A stretch of 41,138 nt of DNA from a virus (IMGVR_UViG_3300027881_000034:1-41138); one strand, 5' to 3'. Shown: positions 7,675 to 15,817, counted from the stretch's first letter. Notes: generated from the letters alone by a model not told the origin. Numbers and translations are program-made.

Positions 7675-7775
7675 TACTGTTTCTCCTTTACCAGGTCGCA
7701 ACTAATGGTCAGCAGGTTTATAACACCTGGATTGGTAAACTTACAATGGTGGCTGCCAGCGTTACTGCTAAACAG
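7675..7775. other. Short intergenic gap, nothing recognised
   Basis: Only very short frames are present on either strand. No convincing promoter, terminator or hairpin was seen apart from the AAGGAG site of the downstream gene. Confidence 0.5.
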
Positions 7776-8369
7776 CTAGGACGTCAAATCCCTATAGTGA
7801 TTTAAGAAACTGGCTTGCGCCTGTGCAGGGGCCCACACAATAAAATTTCGCATAATGAATTCTTCATCCAACATACTCGGATTGCCATACCATTTGCCTC
7901 TGCTATGCATTAAATGATAGGCCTCATACGTGCCAGCCCAATTGTCAGCTTCTCGCACTGCTGATCCTATGTACGCTGCAAACTTCTTGCCCTCAAAGCG
8001 ATGTTCTCTTAACAGCCCGAGGTGTATTGCGTTCTGTACTCTGTCTTTCAGTCTCCGTATCGGTTGCGCTAGGTCCAACAGTTGTCCTACTGGCCTTTCA
8101 ATATCCCCAATGTAGGCCTCATGTGCATCGTGCAGTAATGCCGTTATAAGCAGGCAGATATTAGCATCTGGATTCTGCTGTCTAACCCTGTTCAACACTA
8201 GGACTGAGTGCTGTGCAACGTTATAAACATTGTCACTCCTTGTCGCTCCCAGAAACCGTGGTATCCTGGCCAAGTGCCATGCAATGTCGTCAATGTTAAT
8301 GGTAGCTGGATCGGGTTTGGCCAGGTCTACCTTCTTGCCTGTGTATGTTTCCATAGTTGTTGACAGCAT
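7776..8369 (-). CDS. HD-domain phosphohydrolase, YfbR-like 5'-deoxynucleotidase candidate
   Basis: The 197-residue product carries the HD metal site: NVAQHSVLV (H54), ALLHDAHEAYIGDIERPV (H80, D81) and a later Asp. This arrangement, with HDxHE followed by GDIxxP, is typical of YfbR/YGK1-like nucleotidases that remove phosphate from deoxynucleoside 5'-monophosphates. In a phage it could shape the dNTP pool or recycle host nucleotides. The ATG at 8369 overlaps the upstream stop as TAATG, with GAGGAG 11 bases before it. A DatZ-like dATPase of Z-genome phages was considered; no PurZ was seen here, so that role has no support. Confidence 0.75.
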   Translation of the reverse strand: MLSTTMETYTGKKVDLAKPDPATINIDDIAWHLARIPRFLGATRSDNVYNVAQHSVLVLNRVRQQNPDANICLLITALLHDAHEAYIGDIERPVGQLLDLAQPIRRLKDRVQNAIHLGLLREHRFEGKKFAAYIGSAVREADNWAGTYEAYHLMHSRGKWYGNPSMLDEEFIMRNFIVWAPAQAQASFLNHYRDLTS

Positions 8370-8599
8370 TATTCTTCTATCTCCTCGCAGTATGGATCCA
8401 GTCCGTGCCTCTCTGCTAACCAAACTGGTATTTCTACCTCTATCAAATCGCCGTTGCCATAATCAGCAGCATTAAAGGTCACGTGGTTTTGTATTTGTGA
8501 TTTTGGCAGCCAAAATATTCCAAAGCTTTCCGGCTGTTCAAATGCTATGGCCGCAAGGCTCGAGGTCACATAGGTCAACGTTACGGAAACGTGTTTCAC
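8369..8599 (-). CDS. Small hypothetical protein (76 aa)
   Basis: It starts with GTG, overlapping the preceding gene's stop as GTGA, with only a weak Shine-Dalgarno, so translation is probably coupled. The sequence (MKHVSVTLTYVTSSLAAIAF...FGIFWLPKSQIQNHV) looks like a small mixed alpha/beta fold with an acidic end (YCEEIEE). The pattern FGIFWLPKSQI with later EVEIPVWLAE suggests strands. Function unknown. Confidence 0.65.
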   Translation of the reverse strand: MKHVSVTLTYVTSSLAAIAFEQPESFGIFWLPKSQIQNHVTFNAADYGNGDLIEVEIPVWLAERHGLDPYCEEIEE

Positions 8600-8775
8600 A
8601 ATTCTACTTTTATCTGCACCGCAGCAACTTGTGATCTTTGGAGGCCTATCATATTCGTCAATATTAAATCAACCTGTGTCACGGCCAAATCGGTGCGCCG
8701 TTCGAATCGTTGTATGCGTTCGAGTAGTAAACCTTCTAACTCGGCCTTCGCTTTCCGTACATCTTCAACTTCCAC
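8596..8775 (-). CDS. Small coiled-coil protein, GTG start (59 aa)
   Basis: This frame fills the gap between two other small genes. It starts with GTG six bases after GGGAG, overlaps the upstream gene by 11 bases and the downstream gene by GTGA. The product, reading VEVEDVRKAKAELEGLLLER from its second base triplet onward, is almost wholly helical with heptad-like leucines, suggesting a coiled coil. Function unknown. Confidence 0.6.
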   Translation of the reverse strand: MEVEDVRKAKAELEGLLLERIQRFERRTDLAVTQVDLILTNMIGLQRSQVAAVQIKVEL

Positions 8776-8932
8776 GGTCCTCTCCCTTCTGCTCTCCCTG
8801 CTGTCGTATTATTGCATCGGTGAGATACTGAATATGGCCAAGCAAGCTTTTGACCACAGTACTGTCCGACCACTCGTCCTCTATTTTAGCCAATTCCTCT
8901 GAGGATAAGGCCTCGGATTGGATCATTGCCAT
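8765..8932 (-). CDS. Small acidic helical protein (55 aa)
   Basis: The ATG overlaps the QueC stop codon as TAATG and has GGAGGAG seven bases upstream, one of the best Shine-Dalgarno sites in the window. The product starts MAMIQSEALSSEELAKIEDE, is acidic and helical, and ends with a polar tail (IIRQQGEQKGEDRGS). It forms a pair with the following coiled-coil gene. Function unknown. Confidence 0.65.
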   Translation of the reverse strand: MAMIQSEALSSEELAKIEDEWSDSTVVKSLLGHIQYLTDAIIRQQGEQKGEDRGS

Positions 8933-9717
8933 TATACCACTCCTCCTACAGCTTGTGTGTTAACTCGGTTCCATGGCAGGTCTACTGCCGCGCCATGCAT
9001 TTGTTTTTGATATTGACCATAGTACGAAACCTTTTTCGGATCTACAGCATACTGGGTGGTATCACAACCTTCCCCCAATACCATTTCGAAGGCCACATTG
9101 CGCTCGATGCACTTGTAGCACATGCCACAATGTCGTGTTGGCAGACTGTCCATACAGTTTGACGTCAGCAATGCAGCATCAGGCCCAATGCTCCCGACAA
9201 GCAGGTTGACGCGGTCGGACTTATACCTGGACTCCCCAAAGTCGGCCAATGTCATTAGCCTATAACTCAACCCGTACTCATACAGCAAGTAGGCCGCCAG
9301 GTACCGAGCGTCAGCGTCATGTGCGCCAACGTGATCCTTAACAGCCCATGTATCGGCGCCGATGTACTCTCCCATGCCGAGGTAATAGCCGTCATTCGCT
9401 ATCACATGCTTGGCCATCATAAAGTCCAGGATGTTCTTGTTGCGACGTTTGGCCTCTACTCCATCAGCTGCAAAGTTCTCCAGGAATGCCCCGTCATATT
9501 CCATTACGTCAAACCACTGTTCGGGATACTGCATTTCAAACCTCTCCGATAAGGCATCCCTGGCCTTCTTCTCCCGCTGTCGATAACCCAAGGGCCCGAA
9601 GAGCAGTGTGACAGGATAAACAAACCACCCTGCCTCTAACAGGCAGCCGATGACGCCTGTACTGTCGATGCCACCACTCCACGTGACGTAGCATGTCTTA
9701 TTATTCGGATTGCTCAT
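8932..9717 (-). CDS. queC: QueC-like 7-cyano-7-deazaguanine (preQ0) synthase
   Basis: QueC turns 7-carboxy-7-deazaguanine into preQ0 using ATP and ammonia. The PP-loop SGGIDST is at residues 14-20. C188, C197, C200 and C203 have the C-x8-C-x2-C-x2-C spacing of the QueC zinc site (...HCGMCYKC...). The 261-residue length is slightly longer than bacterial QueC. The ATG at 9717 overlaps the upstream stop (ATGA) with GGAG six bases before. It is the last step of the phage's preQ0 pathway, with FolE, QueD and QueE encoded 16-24 kb away on the same strand. No amidotransferase domain is attached, so a Gat-QueC is not indicated. Confidence 0.85.
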   Translation of the reverse strand: MSNPNNKTCYVTWSGGIDSTGVIGCLLEAGWFVYPVTLLFGPLGYRQREKKARDALSERFEMQYPEQWFDVMEYDGAFLENFAADGVEAKRRNKNILDFMMAKHVIANDGYYLGMGEYIGADTWAVKDHVGAHDADARYLAAYLLYEYGLSYRLMTLADFGESRYKSDRVNLLVGSIGPDAALLTSNCMDSLPTRHCGMCYKCIERNVAFEMVLGEGCDTTQYAVDPKKVSYYGQYQKQMHGAAVDLPWNRVNTQAVGGVV

Positions 9718-10667
9718 ATTATTCTCCAAAGATATTCCCAAAGTTTGGTTCCCTGCTTACGTTGTTCTTCAAACTCATTATAGCTCAGGCCGCCTAGTAA
9801 TTCGTTTTTGACCTCGTCTACAACATCTGGCCTGGATTGGTATGCGATAAGAACTGTATTCTCCTCCCGCAGAAGCTCAATAGTCCTCCTCATGCCCTCA
9901 TAGCACTCGTCCAAGGTGACACTGTACTCGGCAGGCATTGGCATATCTTCTTGCTTCAGTACTGACATCAGCTTTTGTGCATAGAAGCCATAGACCTTGT
10001 CATTGCCTATGTGCTTTCTACCTGCTTCTGGCTGTGCAGGCCACGCTGGATCTAAGTAACAAATGAAACCCTTTAATGAGGCCAGGTCCTCATCAATGTT
10101 CAAATAGTCCTTTGTTGTAATACGTGTTGAGCATCCTTTGCCAATCCGCATATTTAGGCGGGCGGCCTTCTTTATTACCAACATCCTAAAATCATCAGCG
10201 GACCAGTGCTTAGTCGTGCCATATCTAAAGTCCGACATGGCCCCGTTGGATAATACGGCCGCAATTGACACAAGCATCAGAGGACTATCCTGATTGGCCG
10301 CGCACATTGCATCAATCGTACAGGCTGTCCTCCGTCGTATTGCCGAGGTGGTAACATTATCTGCCGTCCATCCTCTTTTGTATCCTGCATGCACGCGATC
10401 CAGTATTTCTTCGCTGGCTAACGGCTTGGCATTATTTCCCAACAGGGCCTTAGCGATCAAACGTGGATAGGGACTGGCGTCATTGGCTATGAAAGTACGG
10501 CATCCAAGCTCGTACATGAATACACTACAAATACCACAACCGAATGTTAAATCCAAATATTGATTGCGTTTAGGATCCCCAGCAGGCAAGGCCGCTGAGA
10601 ACATATTCATATGGGCCCACTTGTTGCCTATGTACGGGATACCTAATGCCTTTGTTGGATAGGGCAT
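9714..10667 (-). CDS. D12-class (Dam-like) DNA methyltransferase with a DPAW motif
   Basis: The 317-residue product begins like D12-class N6-adenine methyltransferases: GIPYIGNKW (residues 9-17, AdoMet-binding region), YLDLTFGCGICSVFMYELG (motif I) and IANDASPYP. The catalytic motif IV is DPAW (206-209) in place of the usual DPPY; the aromatic residue is kept but one Pro is replaced by Ala. The ATG at 10667 overlaps the upstream stop as TAATG, with GGAGG five bases before. It lies next to queC, so a joint role in DNA protection is plausible. It could methylate adenine, or have changed substrate; the sequence cannot decide. Confidence 0.7.
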   Translation of the reverse strand: MPYPTKALGIPYIGNKWAHMNMFSAALPAGDPKRNQYLDLTFGCGICSVFMYELGCRTFIANDASPYPRLIAKALLGNNAKPLASEEILDRVHAGYKRGWTADNVTTSAIRRRTACTIDAMCAANQDSPLMLVSIAAVLSNGAMSDFRYGTTKHWSADDFRMLVIKKAARLNMRIGKGCSTRITTKDYLNIDEDLASLKGFICYLDPAWPAQPEAGRKHIGNDKVYGFYAQKLMSVLKQEDMPMPAEYSVTLDECYEGMRRTIELLREENTVLIAYQSRPDVVDEVKNELLGGLSYNEFEEQRKQGTKLWEYLWRII

Positions 10668-11185
10668 TACAGCCTCCGCATCAATACCCAATCTTCAAAC
10701 TCGTCAAACATCTTATGTGAGACAACGTGGCCGCCTCCCATATCCTGGAGCCGCTCCGCGCAGGATATATCCCCTGTGCCTAGCCCTGTGACAATGGTCT
10801 TAAACCCGAAAGCTTGCGCGGCCTCGGCCCAACGTTTGGATGTCGTGCGCTCAAACTCCTTTGTCCACATCTCGACATCCTCAGTATGTTGAAGACATCC
10901 CTCAAAGAGTGCTTGGTTGTTAACGACTGTAGGTGTGCCCCAATATACACCATCAGCACCTGCCGATATTTCCCCAGGCCGTATTGCCTTACCAGCTTCC
11001 ACAAGATGCTCGGCCAATACCGGACAAGGATAAGGCAAACATACTATTTCACAGTCTTTGAAGCAGGCTGCTATGTCAGGCAGGATCAAACACTGATCTC
11101 CTGCATCAGCTAGGTACACATTTTCCAGGCCGAGGGATTCAACATACAACGTTGGATCCATAGTTTCCCTTACATCACTGCTCAT
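10667..11185 (-). CDS. Unknown protein next to methyltransferase and queC
   Basis: The start at 11185 was chosen because GAGGAG lies seven bases upstream. The 172-residue product has several beta-alpha-like stretches: VYLADAGDQCLIL, DCEIVCLPYPCPVLAEHLVE, FGFKTIVTGLGTGDISCAE. It reads like a small globular nucleotide-related fold, but I do not recognise a family. It is encoded in an overlapping unit with the methyltransferase and queC, so a role in DNA modification or its regulation is possible but unproven. Confidence 0.65.
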   Translation of the reverse strand: MSSDVRETMDPTLYVESLGLENVYLADAGDQCLILPDIAACFKDCEIVCLPYPCPVLAEHLVEAGKAIRPGEISAGADGVYWGTPTVVNNQALFEGCLQHTEDVEMWTKEFERTTSKRWAEAAQAFGFKTIVTGLGTGDISCAERLQDMGGGHVVSHKMFDEFEDWVLMRRL

Positions 11186-11369
11186 TATGTTTCTCCTCAA
11201 TGGTGGTCAGCATATTGTCTATTTGTTTTACTATTTCGCGCTTCTTTTGCCGCAGTTTTTCGAAGGCTCCTTTGAGCTCGGCAAACTCGCGGCACAGTTC
11301 CCCGTGCTGTTGTTCAATTAAGTCAATTTGCTTGACTATTTCCCGGTCTTCTTTACGTAACGATGTCAT
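11175..11369 (-). CDS. Small coiled-coil protein (64 aa)
   Basis: The product is a charged helix with a repeated EIVKQID motif (residues about 10-16 and 45-51), consistent with a short coiled coil. The Shine-Dalgarno is weak (GGGG). It overlaps the next gene by 11 bases. Function unknown. Confidence 0.6.
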   Translation of the reverse strand: MTSLRKEDREIVKQIDLIEQQHGELCREFAELKGAFEKLRQKKREIVKQIDNMLTTIEEKHNEQ

Positions 11370-11450
11370 TGGTAAAACCCCGCGATGAGTGGAGGCCTAC
11401 ATACAGGCCATCCTGCATGCTTAAATATACGGAGGGGAGTGTTTTAAATA

Positions 11451-11972
11451 CTAGAGGTAGGCTTCGTCGGGAAGTGGTGCCTGTGCCACGTGGGATATTG
11501 TCTCTGAACGTCCCCAATGAGCCCTGTCGCGGCGTTCCATCATTGTCATATCCCTTATCCATGTCGCTTTATTTAGGCTGCCGAAGCTACGTCGTAAAAT
11601 TGCCAACTGCCATTCGGCTTTCGAACGTACAACGGCCTGGACGAATACAGCATAGGATTCGTCCTCGGGATATTGAGGTCCTGCGTCGCTGTATTGCTGG
11701 TTTAGGTAACGTTCTCCCCGATCCTTCCAGTCGTAGTAGGTAGCATTTGAAATGCCTAAATAATCGCAGACCCGCATAATAGGCAGGCCTTCCAATACTA
11801 GCTCGCAGCACTCTTCGATAAGCTTGTCGGTAAGCTTCTTCGGGCGAGCAAGTGCCCGTGTAGGAAGCACGACCTTTCGGCGCGCCTTCTTCTTTGTGCG
11901 ACGACGTGGTGGCCGCTTCTTTGTCGAAACTTTCTTCTTCTTGCGGCGGACCTTTGCCGGTTTCCTTGACAC
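11451..11972 (-). CDS. terS: Terminase small subunit-like DNA-binding protein
   Basis: The 173-residue product has a strongly basic N-terminus (about 40 Lys/Arg-rich residues), then a helix-turn-helix: LIEECCELVLEGLPIMRVC, DYLGISNATYYDWKDRG. This is followed by YAVFVQAVVRSKAEWQLAIL and a C-terminal METRERRDRAHWG-like segment (MMERRDRAHWGR), as in small terminase subunits of phages. The role would be to recognise the phage DNA for packaging. It starts with GTG, with AGGAG about 11 bases upstream. It lies about 8 kb from terL and on the other side of a terminator, so the call rests on sequence pattern alone. Confidence 0.65.
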   Translation of the reverse strand: MSRKPAKVRRKKKKVSTKKRPPRRRTKKKARRKVVLPTRALARPKKLTDKLIEECCELVLEGLPIMRVCDYLGISNATYYDWKDRGERYLNQQYSDAGPQYPEDESYAVFVQAVVRSKAEWQLAILRRSFGSLNKATWIRDMTMMERRDRAHWGRSETISHVAQAPLPDEAYL

Positions 11973-12019
11973 GTCGTAAACTCTCCTGGATGGGCAGGAC
12001 AGCTATTACAGAGCCGTTT

Positions 12020-12346
12020 TTACGCATGCGGCAACAACTTTCTGCGAGGCCGCTTGGCAGGAAGCGGTGGCAACTCTATTCCGAGGTACCTGTTCAATGA
12101 GTCCTTAACTATGCTGTAAGCTGCCTCCCGCTGTATTGGACGGTGGCATAATGAGAGGGCAGAAAGCAGGTCGGAAAGTAGCATATGCATCTCACCTAAA
12201 TGTCGATGGCGCCCTCTCATTAGCGCCAATTCCGAGGCGTCATTTACCTCCCGTATAAGTTGCGTGACGTGCCAATTTAATCTGCCCTGCTGAGACTTTC
12301 TTAGGTTGGCCTTGCTCCACCTTAACAGTTCATCATGCGCGGACAT
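12020..12346 (-). CDS. Hypothetical helical protein (108 aa)
   Basis: A helical, histidine- and leucine-rich protein (DLLSALSLCHRPIQREAAYS) with a basic end (AKRPRRKLLPHA). Two starts are possible: 12346 makes TAATG with the upstream stop and has GGGAG five bases away; 12358 has AGGAG six bases away and adds four residues. I prefer 12346 because tight overlaps are the rule here. Function unknown. Confidence 0.6.
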   Translation of the reverse strand: MSAHDELLRWSKANLRKSQQGRLNWHVTQLIREVNDASELALMRGRHRHLGEMHMLLSDLLSALSLCHRPIQREAAYSIVKDSLNRYLGIELPPLPAKRPRRKLLPHA

Positions 12347-14184
12347 TAACTCTCCCATACACTACTCCTTCCGTCGGCGGCCTTGCTTACAACGGCCGTA
12401 GAAGTGAAGTCACCATAGTCCAACGTGTGGTGGTCCACTAGCCATATACGCTTACCCATTTCGAGGGCCCTCAATCGCAGCGCCTCAAGCAGGCTGTCTA
12501 TCCCCTGAGGGCTCAAATGCTGGGTGGGCTCGTCATATACCTCTAATCCGAGATCTAGCCCTGTACGGGCTGACACAAGCGACATGAACCCCATTGAGCC
12601 CGCTATCTTCAACCGTTGCTTCTCGCCACCGCTCCATGCTGCAAACGGCACCTGTTTCCTGCTGTAAGGACTTTTGACTAGCACGTTGAACCCGGACATA
12701 GATCGGCCTGCCTTGCTTACACGCTCCACCGCATACTTTATCTGCCACTCGCTGCTAAATCCTAGCTCGCCCAACGCCTTATTTGTTTCGATCTCCAACT
12801 GCTCTAAGGCCTCGTGTATCAAATACAAGCGAACGTCTTTGAACCCTTTAATCCAGTACTCGGCGAGGTCTTTCTTCCCCTCTAATTTGGCCTTGCCTCT
12901 CTTACGAGTATCCAACCGTTTTAACAGGGCCTTCTCTTGTTCTAATTTGTCTGCCAACATAGACGCATAGGGATTGGTTTTGGCATATATTAACTTAACC
13001 TTTTCCCTAAGCACTTTTAAGGCCGATTTAACATTGGCACAGTCCTCCTGCAGAACTTCATATTCCCCTTCAATCTTGCGTTGGCGGCGCACCACCTTCC
13101 GATAATCATAGACCAGGATATTCAGTTCTTTGTCGAGGCCTTTAATCTGCTTGTCCAGCTTCCTTAAAGTTGAGCTCCTGGCACCATTGTCATACTGAAG
13201 TGTATGGATGGTCTCTCGTAATCCTGCTATTTGTTTCTTTGCCACCGCAGCCGATATTTTCTGGCCGCATGCCAAACACTTTTGACGCTTGTGCTTTTGT
13301 AGATGTATTATTCGACCTTCCAATTCCGTTGCCTTACTGTTGGCCACAAGCCACTCGGTCTTTGGCTGCATCTTATCGTTCTTTGTCGTTGTGAGCTTAT
13401 TTTTGACCGAGTCAATATTATCATTGAGTGCCTGTTGTTTGTCCGCTAGTGTTTTCCTAAATCGCTTGGCCTTGGCCAGGCGATTAACCATCGGTTTGTA
13501 GTTTTCCTCCATGTCCTGTAACTGCATCTGGAGGGTGGTCATTTCATTGTATCGCTCGGATTTAAAGTTCTCCTTCTTTTCCTTCAATGTAACAATATCC
13601 AGGCCATCTAGTTGTCCTTCCACCCGGCTTATGCCGATCTCCTTATGACTGATATCGGCTGCCATACTACCAGCAAGAACTTTGGCCTTGTCACTGTATT
13701 CCATCCACTCATCTAGCTGCAAGAGCGACGTAAATATTGCCAGCTTTCGTACGGCCGACAAATCGAAGAACATTGGCTCCCCTTGTGAGATCAATACGGT
13801 GGTAATGAACGTGTCAAAGTTAATCCCTATCTTATCCTCTAACACGGCCTGCTCTACAACCTCACCATCTAACGTAAGCTTATTTGGCTGCCAGCTACGC
13901 TCCACGACACTGCGGCCGAACCACAGCTTGCCGTAATAGCCCTTCTTACTGGATTGCCACGACTTCAAGTCGCCGGCACGTAGGCCGTCAGCAGTTTTGC
14001 CGAACAGTATCCAGCACAGTATTGACCATACTGTCGATTTACCTACCCCGTTGGATCCTAACGCGGGATCCTGCTCGTTGTCGCCTCCCTGCAGGAAATA
14101 CAGACCATCGACGGCACCAAAACGAAACGTGGTCTTATCGGCGAATGCCCGGATGCCTTCAAATTCTATCTTGCGGAGTCTCAA
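12346..14184 (-). CDS. Rad50/SbcC-like (T4 gp46-type) recombination ATPase
   Basis: It partners the Mre11-like nuclease to process DNA ends in recombination-dependent replication. The N-terminal Walker A is GSNGVGKST (43-51). Long coiled coils flank a zinc hook CLAC (C303, C306). The C-terminal ABC signature is WSGGEKQRLKIA and the Walker B is LEVYDEPTQHLS. Its 612 residues match phage gp46-like proteins. It starts with TTG overlapping the Mre11 stop as TTGA, with AAAGG eight bases upstream, so the two subunits are probably made together by coupled translation. Confidence 0.9.
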   Translation of the reverse strand: MRLRKIEFEGIRAFADKTTFRFGAVDGLYFLQGGDNEQDPALGSNGVGKSTVWSILCWILFGKTADGLRAGDLKSWQSSKKGYYGKLWFGRSVVERSWQPNKLTLDGEVVEQAVLEDKIGINFDTFITTVLISQGEPMFFDLSAVRKLAIFTSLLQLDEWMEYSDKAKVLAGSMAADISHKEIGISRVEGQLDGLDIVTLKEKKENFKSERYNEMTTLQMQLQDMEENYKPMVNRLAKAKRFRKTLADKQQALNDNIDSVKNKLTTTKNDKMQPKTEWLVANSKATELEGRIIHLQKHKRQKCLACGQKISAAVAKKQIAGLRETIHTLQYDNGARSSTLRKLDKQIKGLDKELNILVYDYRKVVRRQRKIEGEYEVLQEDCANVKSALKVLREKVKLIYAKTNPYASMLADKLEQEKALLKRLDTRKRGKAKLEGKKDLAEYWIKGFKDVRLYLIHEALEQLEIETNKALGELGFSSEWQIKYAVERVSKAGRSMSGFNVLVKSPYSRKQVPFAAWSGGEKQRLKIAGSMGFMSLVSARTGLDLGLEVYDEPTQHLSPQGIDSLLEALRLRALEMGKRIWLVDHHTLDYGDFTSTAVVSKAADGRSSVWES

Positions 14185-15353
14185 AGGTGTGGCCTTTTGT
14201 CCTTATCCTTGTGTGTAGGATCACATTTCACCTCGCCAAGCCGCAAGCTATTTGGATAGCCTAACTCGTGTACATACCAACAAGGCGTACCGTCTCCTAA
14301 ATAGACATCAGGAGGCCGAGGGGGAGGCTCCTCAGGAGCGCACCCTAACATCATTAACAGCATAGGCAGCACTATCTTTTGGCCGACGTTTATCTTCTTC
14401 GTACTGAGGCCTTTACGCTTGCCGAAACGTTTGACAATCTGTTCGGGAGGCAGTACGTCATAATTCTTCTTTCTTTTTCTCAGCGGCAGCTTGCCTTCCA
14501 CAACTAGCTGCACTGACCTCAAATCGAGGTGGTCTAATTTACATTTAGCAATTACATCATTCATAAACGTTGGCCAATCCCCGTAGTCTGCAATATGCAC
14601 CCTCACCTTTACTTGGTACCCTTCGGGTGCGTCAATAGCATCAACCGAGTTAATATCCAATGTACAGCGGCCAGGTATTTCCGGGTACCACGCCTGGCAC
14701 ATTATATCGTCGCCTGATACCATTGAAGGGCTAATTTCTATGGCACGGCCACGGAAATTGTCGTTGAAGCGTACACTGTAAGGCGCCCCAACATAGGTCA
14801 CCGGCCCTATCACTTGTGGTACGTGTATATCTCCCGAAAATACTTGGCCAGGGAAACGTTTAAAGTAGCTTGGAGGCAAACCCTCTGTCATTTCATACCC
14901 GTTTGAAGTAACACTGCCGATGACCGATTGGTGCATGAATGTGAGAGCCGCATGCGGTGCCTTTTGCTTTTTCCAATCTTCCCTTGGATCCCTAGTATGT
15001 GGCAAGAACTGACAAACAAGGCCTTGTATTAGAAAATTCTTCGGCCGCGTGATGTAGTTGATATACTCGTACCCATTTAAGAAACCGAAGTACGGCAGGT
15101 CTGGATCAATATAATCGTGGTTGCCTTTGAGAATAAAGATTTCCATGCCTAAGTCGCGCAAGTTCAGCAAGGAACTCACAATGCCATTAACAAGCGTGGC
15201 CGAGTGGTGATCCTTAGCATCCGTGAGGTCGCCCAGTATTATCAAATTCTTGTCCTTGGTGTTCCGAAAGTACTCGGCCGCCCACGGAAATATCTGCCAC
15301 CGATACTTATCGGCCTCATTGTCTGTCAAATGTAAATCGCTAATCAGTAACAT
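14181..15353 (-). CDS. Mre11/SbcD-like (T4 gp47-type) nuclease with lipoprotein-like C-terminal tail
   Basis: The calcineurin-like phosphoesterase motifs are clear: DLHL (6-9), GDLTD (41-45), GNHD (77-80) and later a SGDIH motif, so it should be the end-processing nuclease that works with the Rad50-like protein. The part up to about residue 325 is a normal phage gp47 length. The last 70 residues are odd: a basic-hydrophobic stretch GQKIVLPMLLMMLGC, then APEEPPPRPP and a Cys-containing soluble part. This looks like a lipoprotein signal (Cys338) fused to or embedded in the frame. Whether a separate small product is made from an internal start is unknown. Confidence 0.88.
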   Translation of the reverse strand: MLLISDLHLTDNEADKYRWQIFPWAAEYFRNTKDKNLIILGDLTDAKDHHSATLVNGIVSSLLNLRDLGMEIFILKGNHDYIDPDLPYFGFLNGYEYINYITRPKNFLIQGLVCQFLPHTRDPREDWKKQKAPHAALTFMHQSVIGSVTSNGYEMTEGLPPSYFKRFPGQVFSGDIHVPQVIGPVTYVGAPYSVRFNDNFRGRAIEISPSMVSGDDIMCQAWYPEIPGRCTLDINSVDAIDAPEGYQVKVRVHIADYGDWPTFMNDVIAKCKLDHLDLRSVQLVVEGKLPLRKRKKNYDVLPPEQIVKRFGKRKGLSTKKINVGQKIVLPMLLMMLGCAPEEPPPRPPDVYLGDGTPCWYVHELGYPNSLRLGEVKCDPTHKDKDKRPHL

Positions 15354-15356
15354 GGT

Positions 15357-15524
15357 CTACCCCAGCACAATAAAGTCTTTCTTCTTCGCATGCATCTCGT
15401 GGTGCCTACGAAACTCGATCCAGGCCTTACCTAAGCTTGTGGCGTCGATAAAGACAACTGGTTTGGACTTGTCGGCATAGTTAAAAGCGAACCGACGTTT
15501 TTTGTGCGGCAGTCTTGCTTTCAT
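15357..15524 (-). CDS. Small basic protein (55 aa)
   Basis: The ATG at 15524 overlaps the upstream stop (ATGA) and has GAGG eight bases before. The product begins MKARLPHKKRRFAFNYADK and is rich in Lys, Arg and His, so nucleic acid binding is possible. It ends just before the Mre11-like gene. Function unknown. Confidence 0.65.
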   Translation of the reverse strand: MKARLPHKKRRFAFNYADKSKPVVFIDATSLGKAWIEFRRHHEMHAKKKDFIVLG

Positions 15525-15817
15525 TCGAAATACCTCAAACATAGTTCCTCCTGTATTGGCCGATGTAAATAATATGGATCGAGCGGCTTAGGTTTGTGGA
15601 ATACTGGCGGCGGCACAATAGTTAACGCCTGATTTATATTTCGGATTAACGCGGTATGTTCAATGCCACCGTGATATTCCCCGCTCGAGTGGTCGCGGTA
15701 AACCTCGAGCTTCTCCCTGGCCTGCTTAAGAACGGAGAAGAGGACCGCCTTCTCCTTATTGTGAAATTTCTTTAACCTGTCCATCTCTTTCACATGCCTA
15801 GCAAAACTTATTCCCAT
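15521..15817 (-). CDS. Hypothetical helical protein (98 aa)
   Basis: Start 15817 has GGAGG five bases upstream; an in-frame ATG 12 bases earlier lacks such a site. The first half is a charged helix (EMDRLKKFHNKEKAVLFSVL), the second contains Pro-rich and Tyr-rich segments (VPPPVFHKPKPLDPYYLH). It lies between the RuvC-like gene and a small basic gene. Function unknown. Confidence 0.65.
   Translation of the reverse strand: MGISFARHVKEMDRLKKFHNKEKAVLFSVLKQAREKLEVYRDHSSGEYHGGIEHTALIRNINQALTIVPPPVFHKPKPLDPYYLHRPIQEELCLRYFE

Noticed and set aside
7776-8369. HD hydrolase as a DatZ-like enzyme of a 2-aminoadenine (Z) genome
   Set aside because: No PurZ-like gene is seen in the window and the motif fits YfbR-like nucleotidases better; the preQ0 pathway explains modification.
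11353-11562. Minus-strand 69-codon frame overlapping the TerS-like gene end
   Set aside because: It overlaps the TerS-like gene in another frame and has no good ribosome site; only its last 21 codons are outside.
11587-12027. 146-codon minus-strand frame overlapping the TerS-like gene
   Set aside because: Arg/Lys-rich shadow of the basic TerS-like N-terminus; the TerS-like frame has the recognisable HTH.
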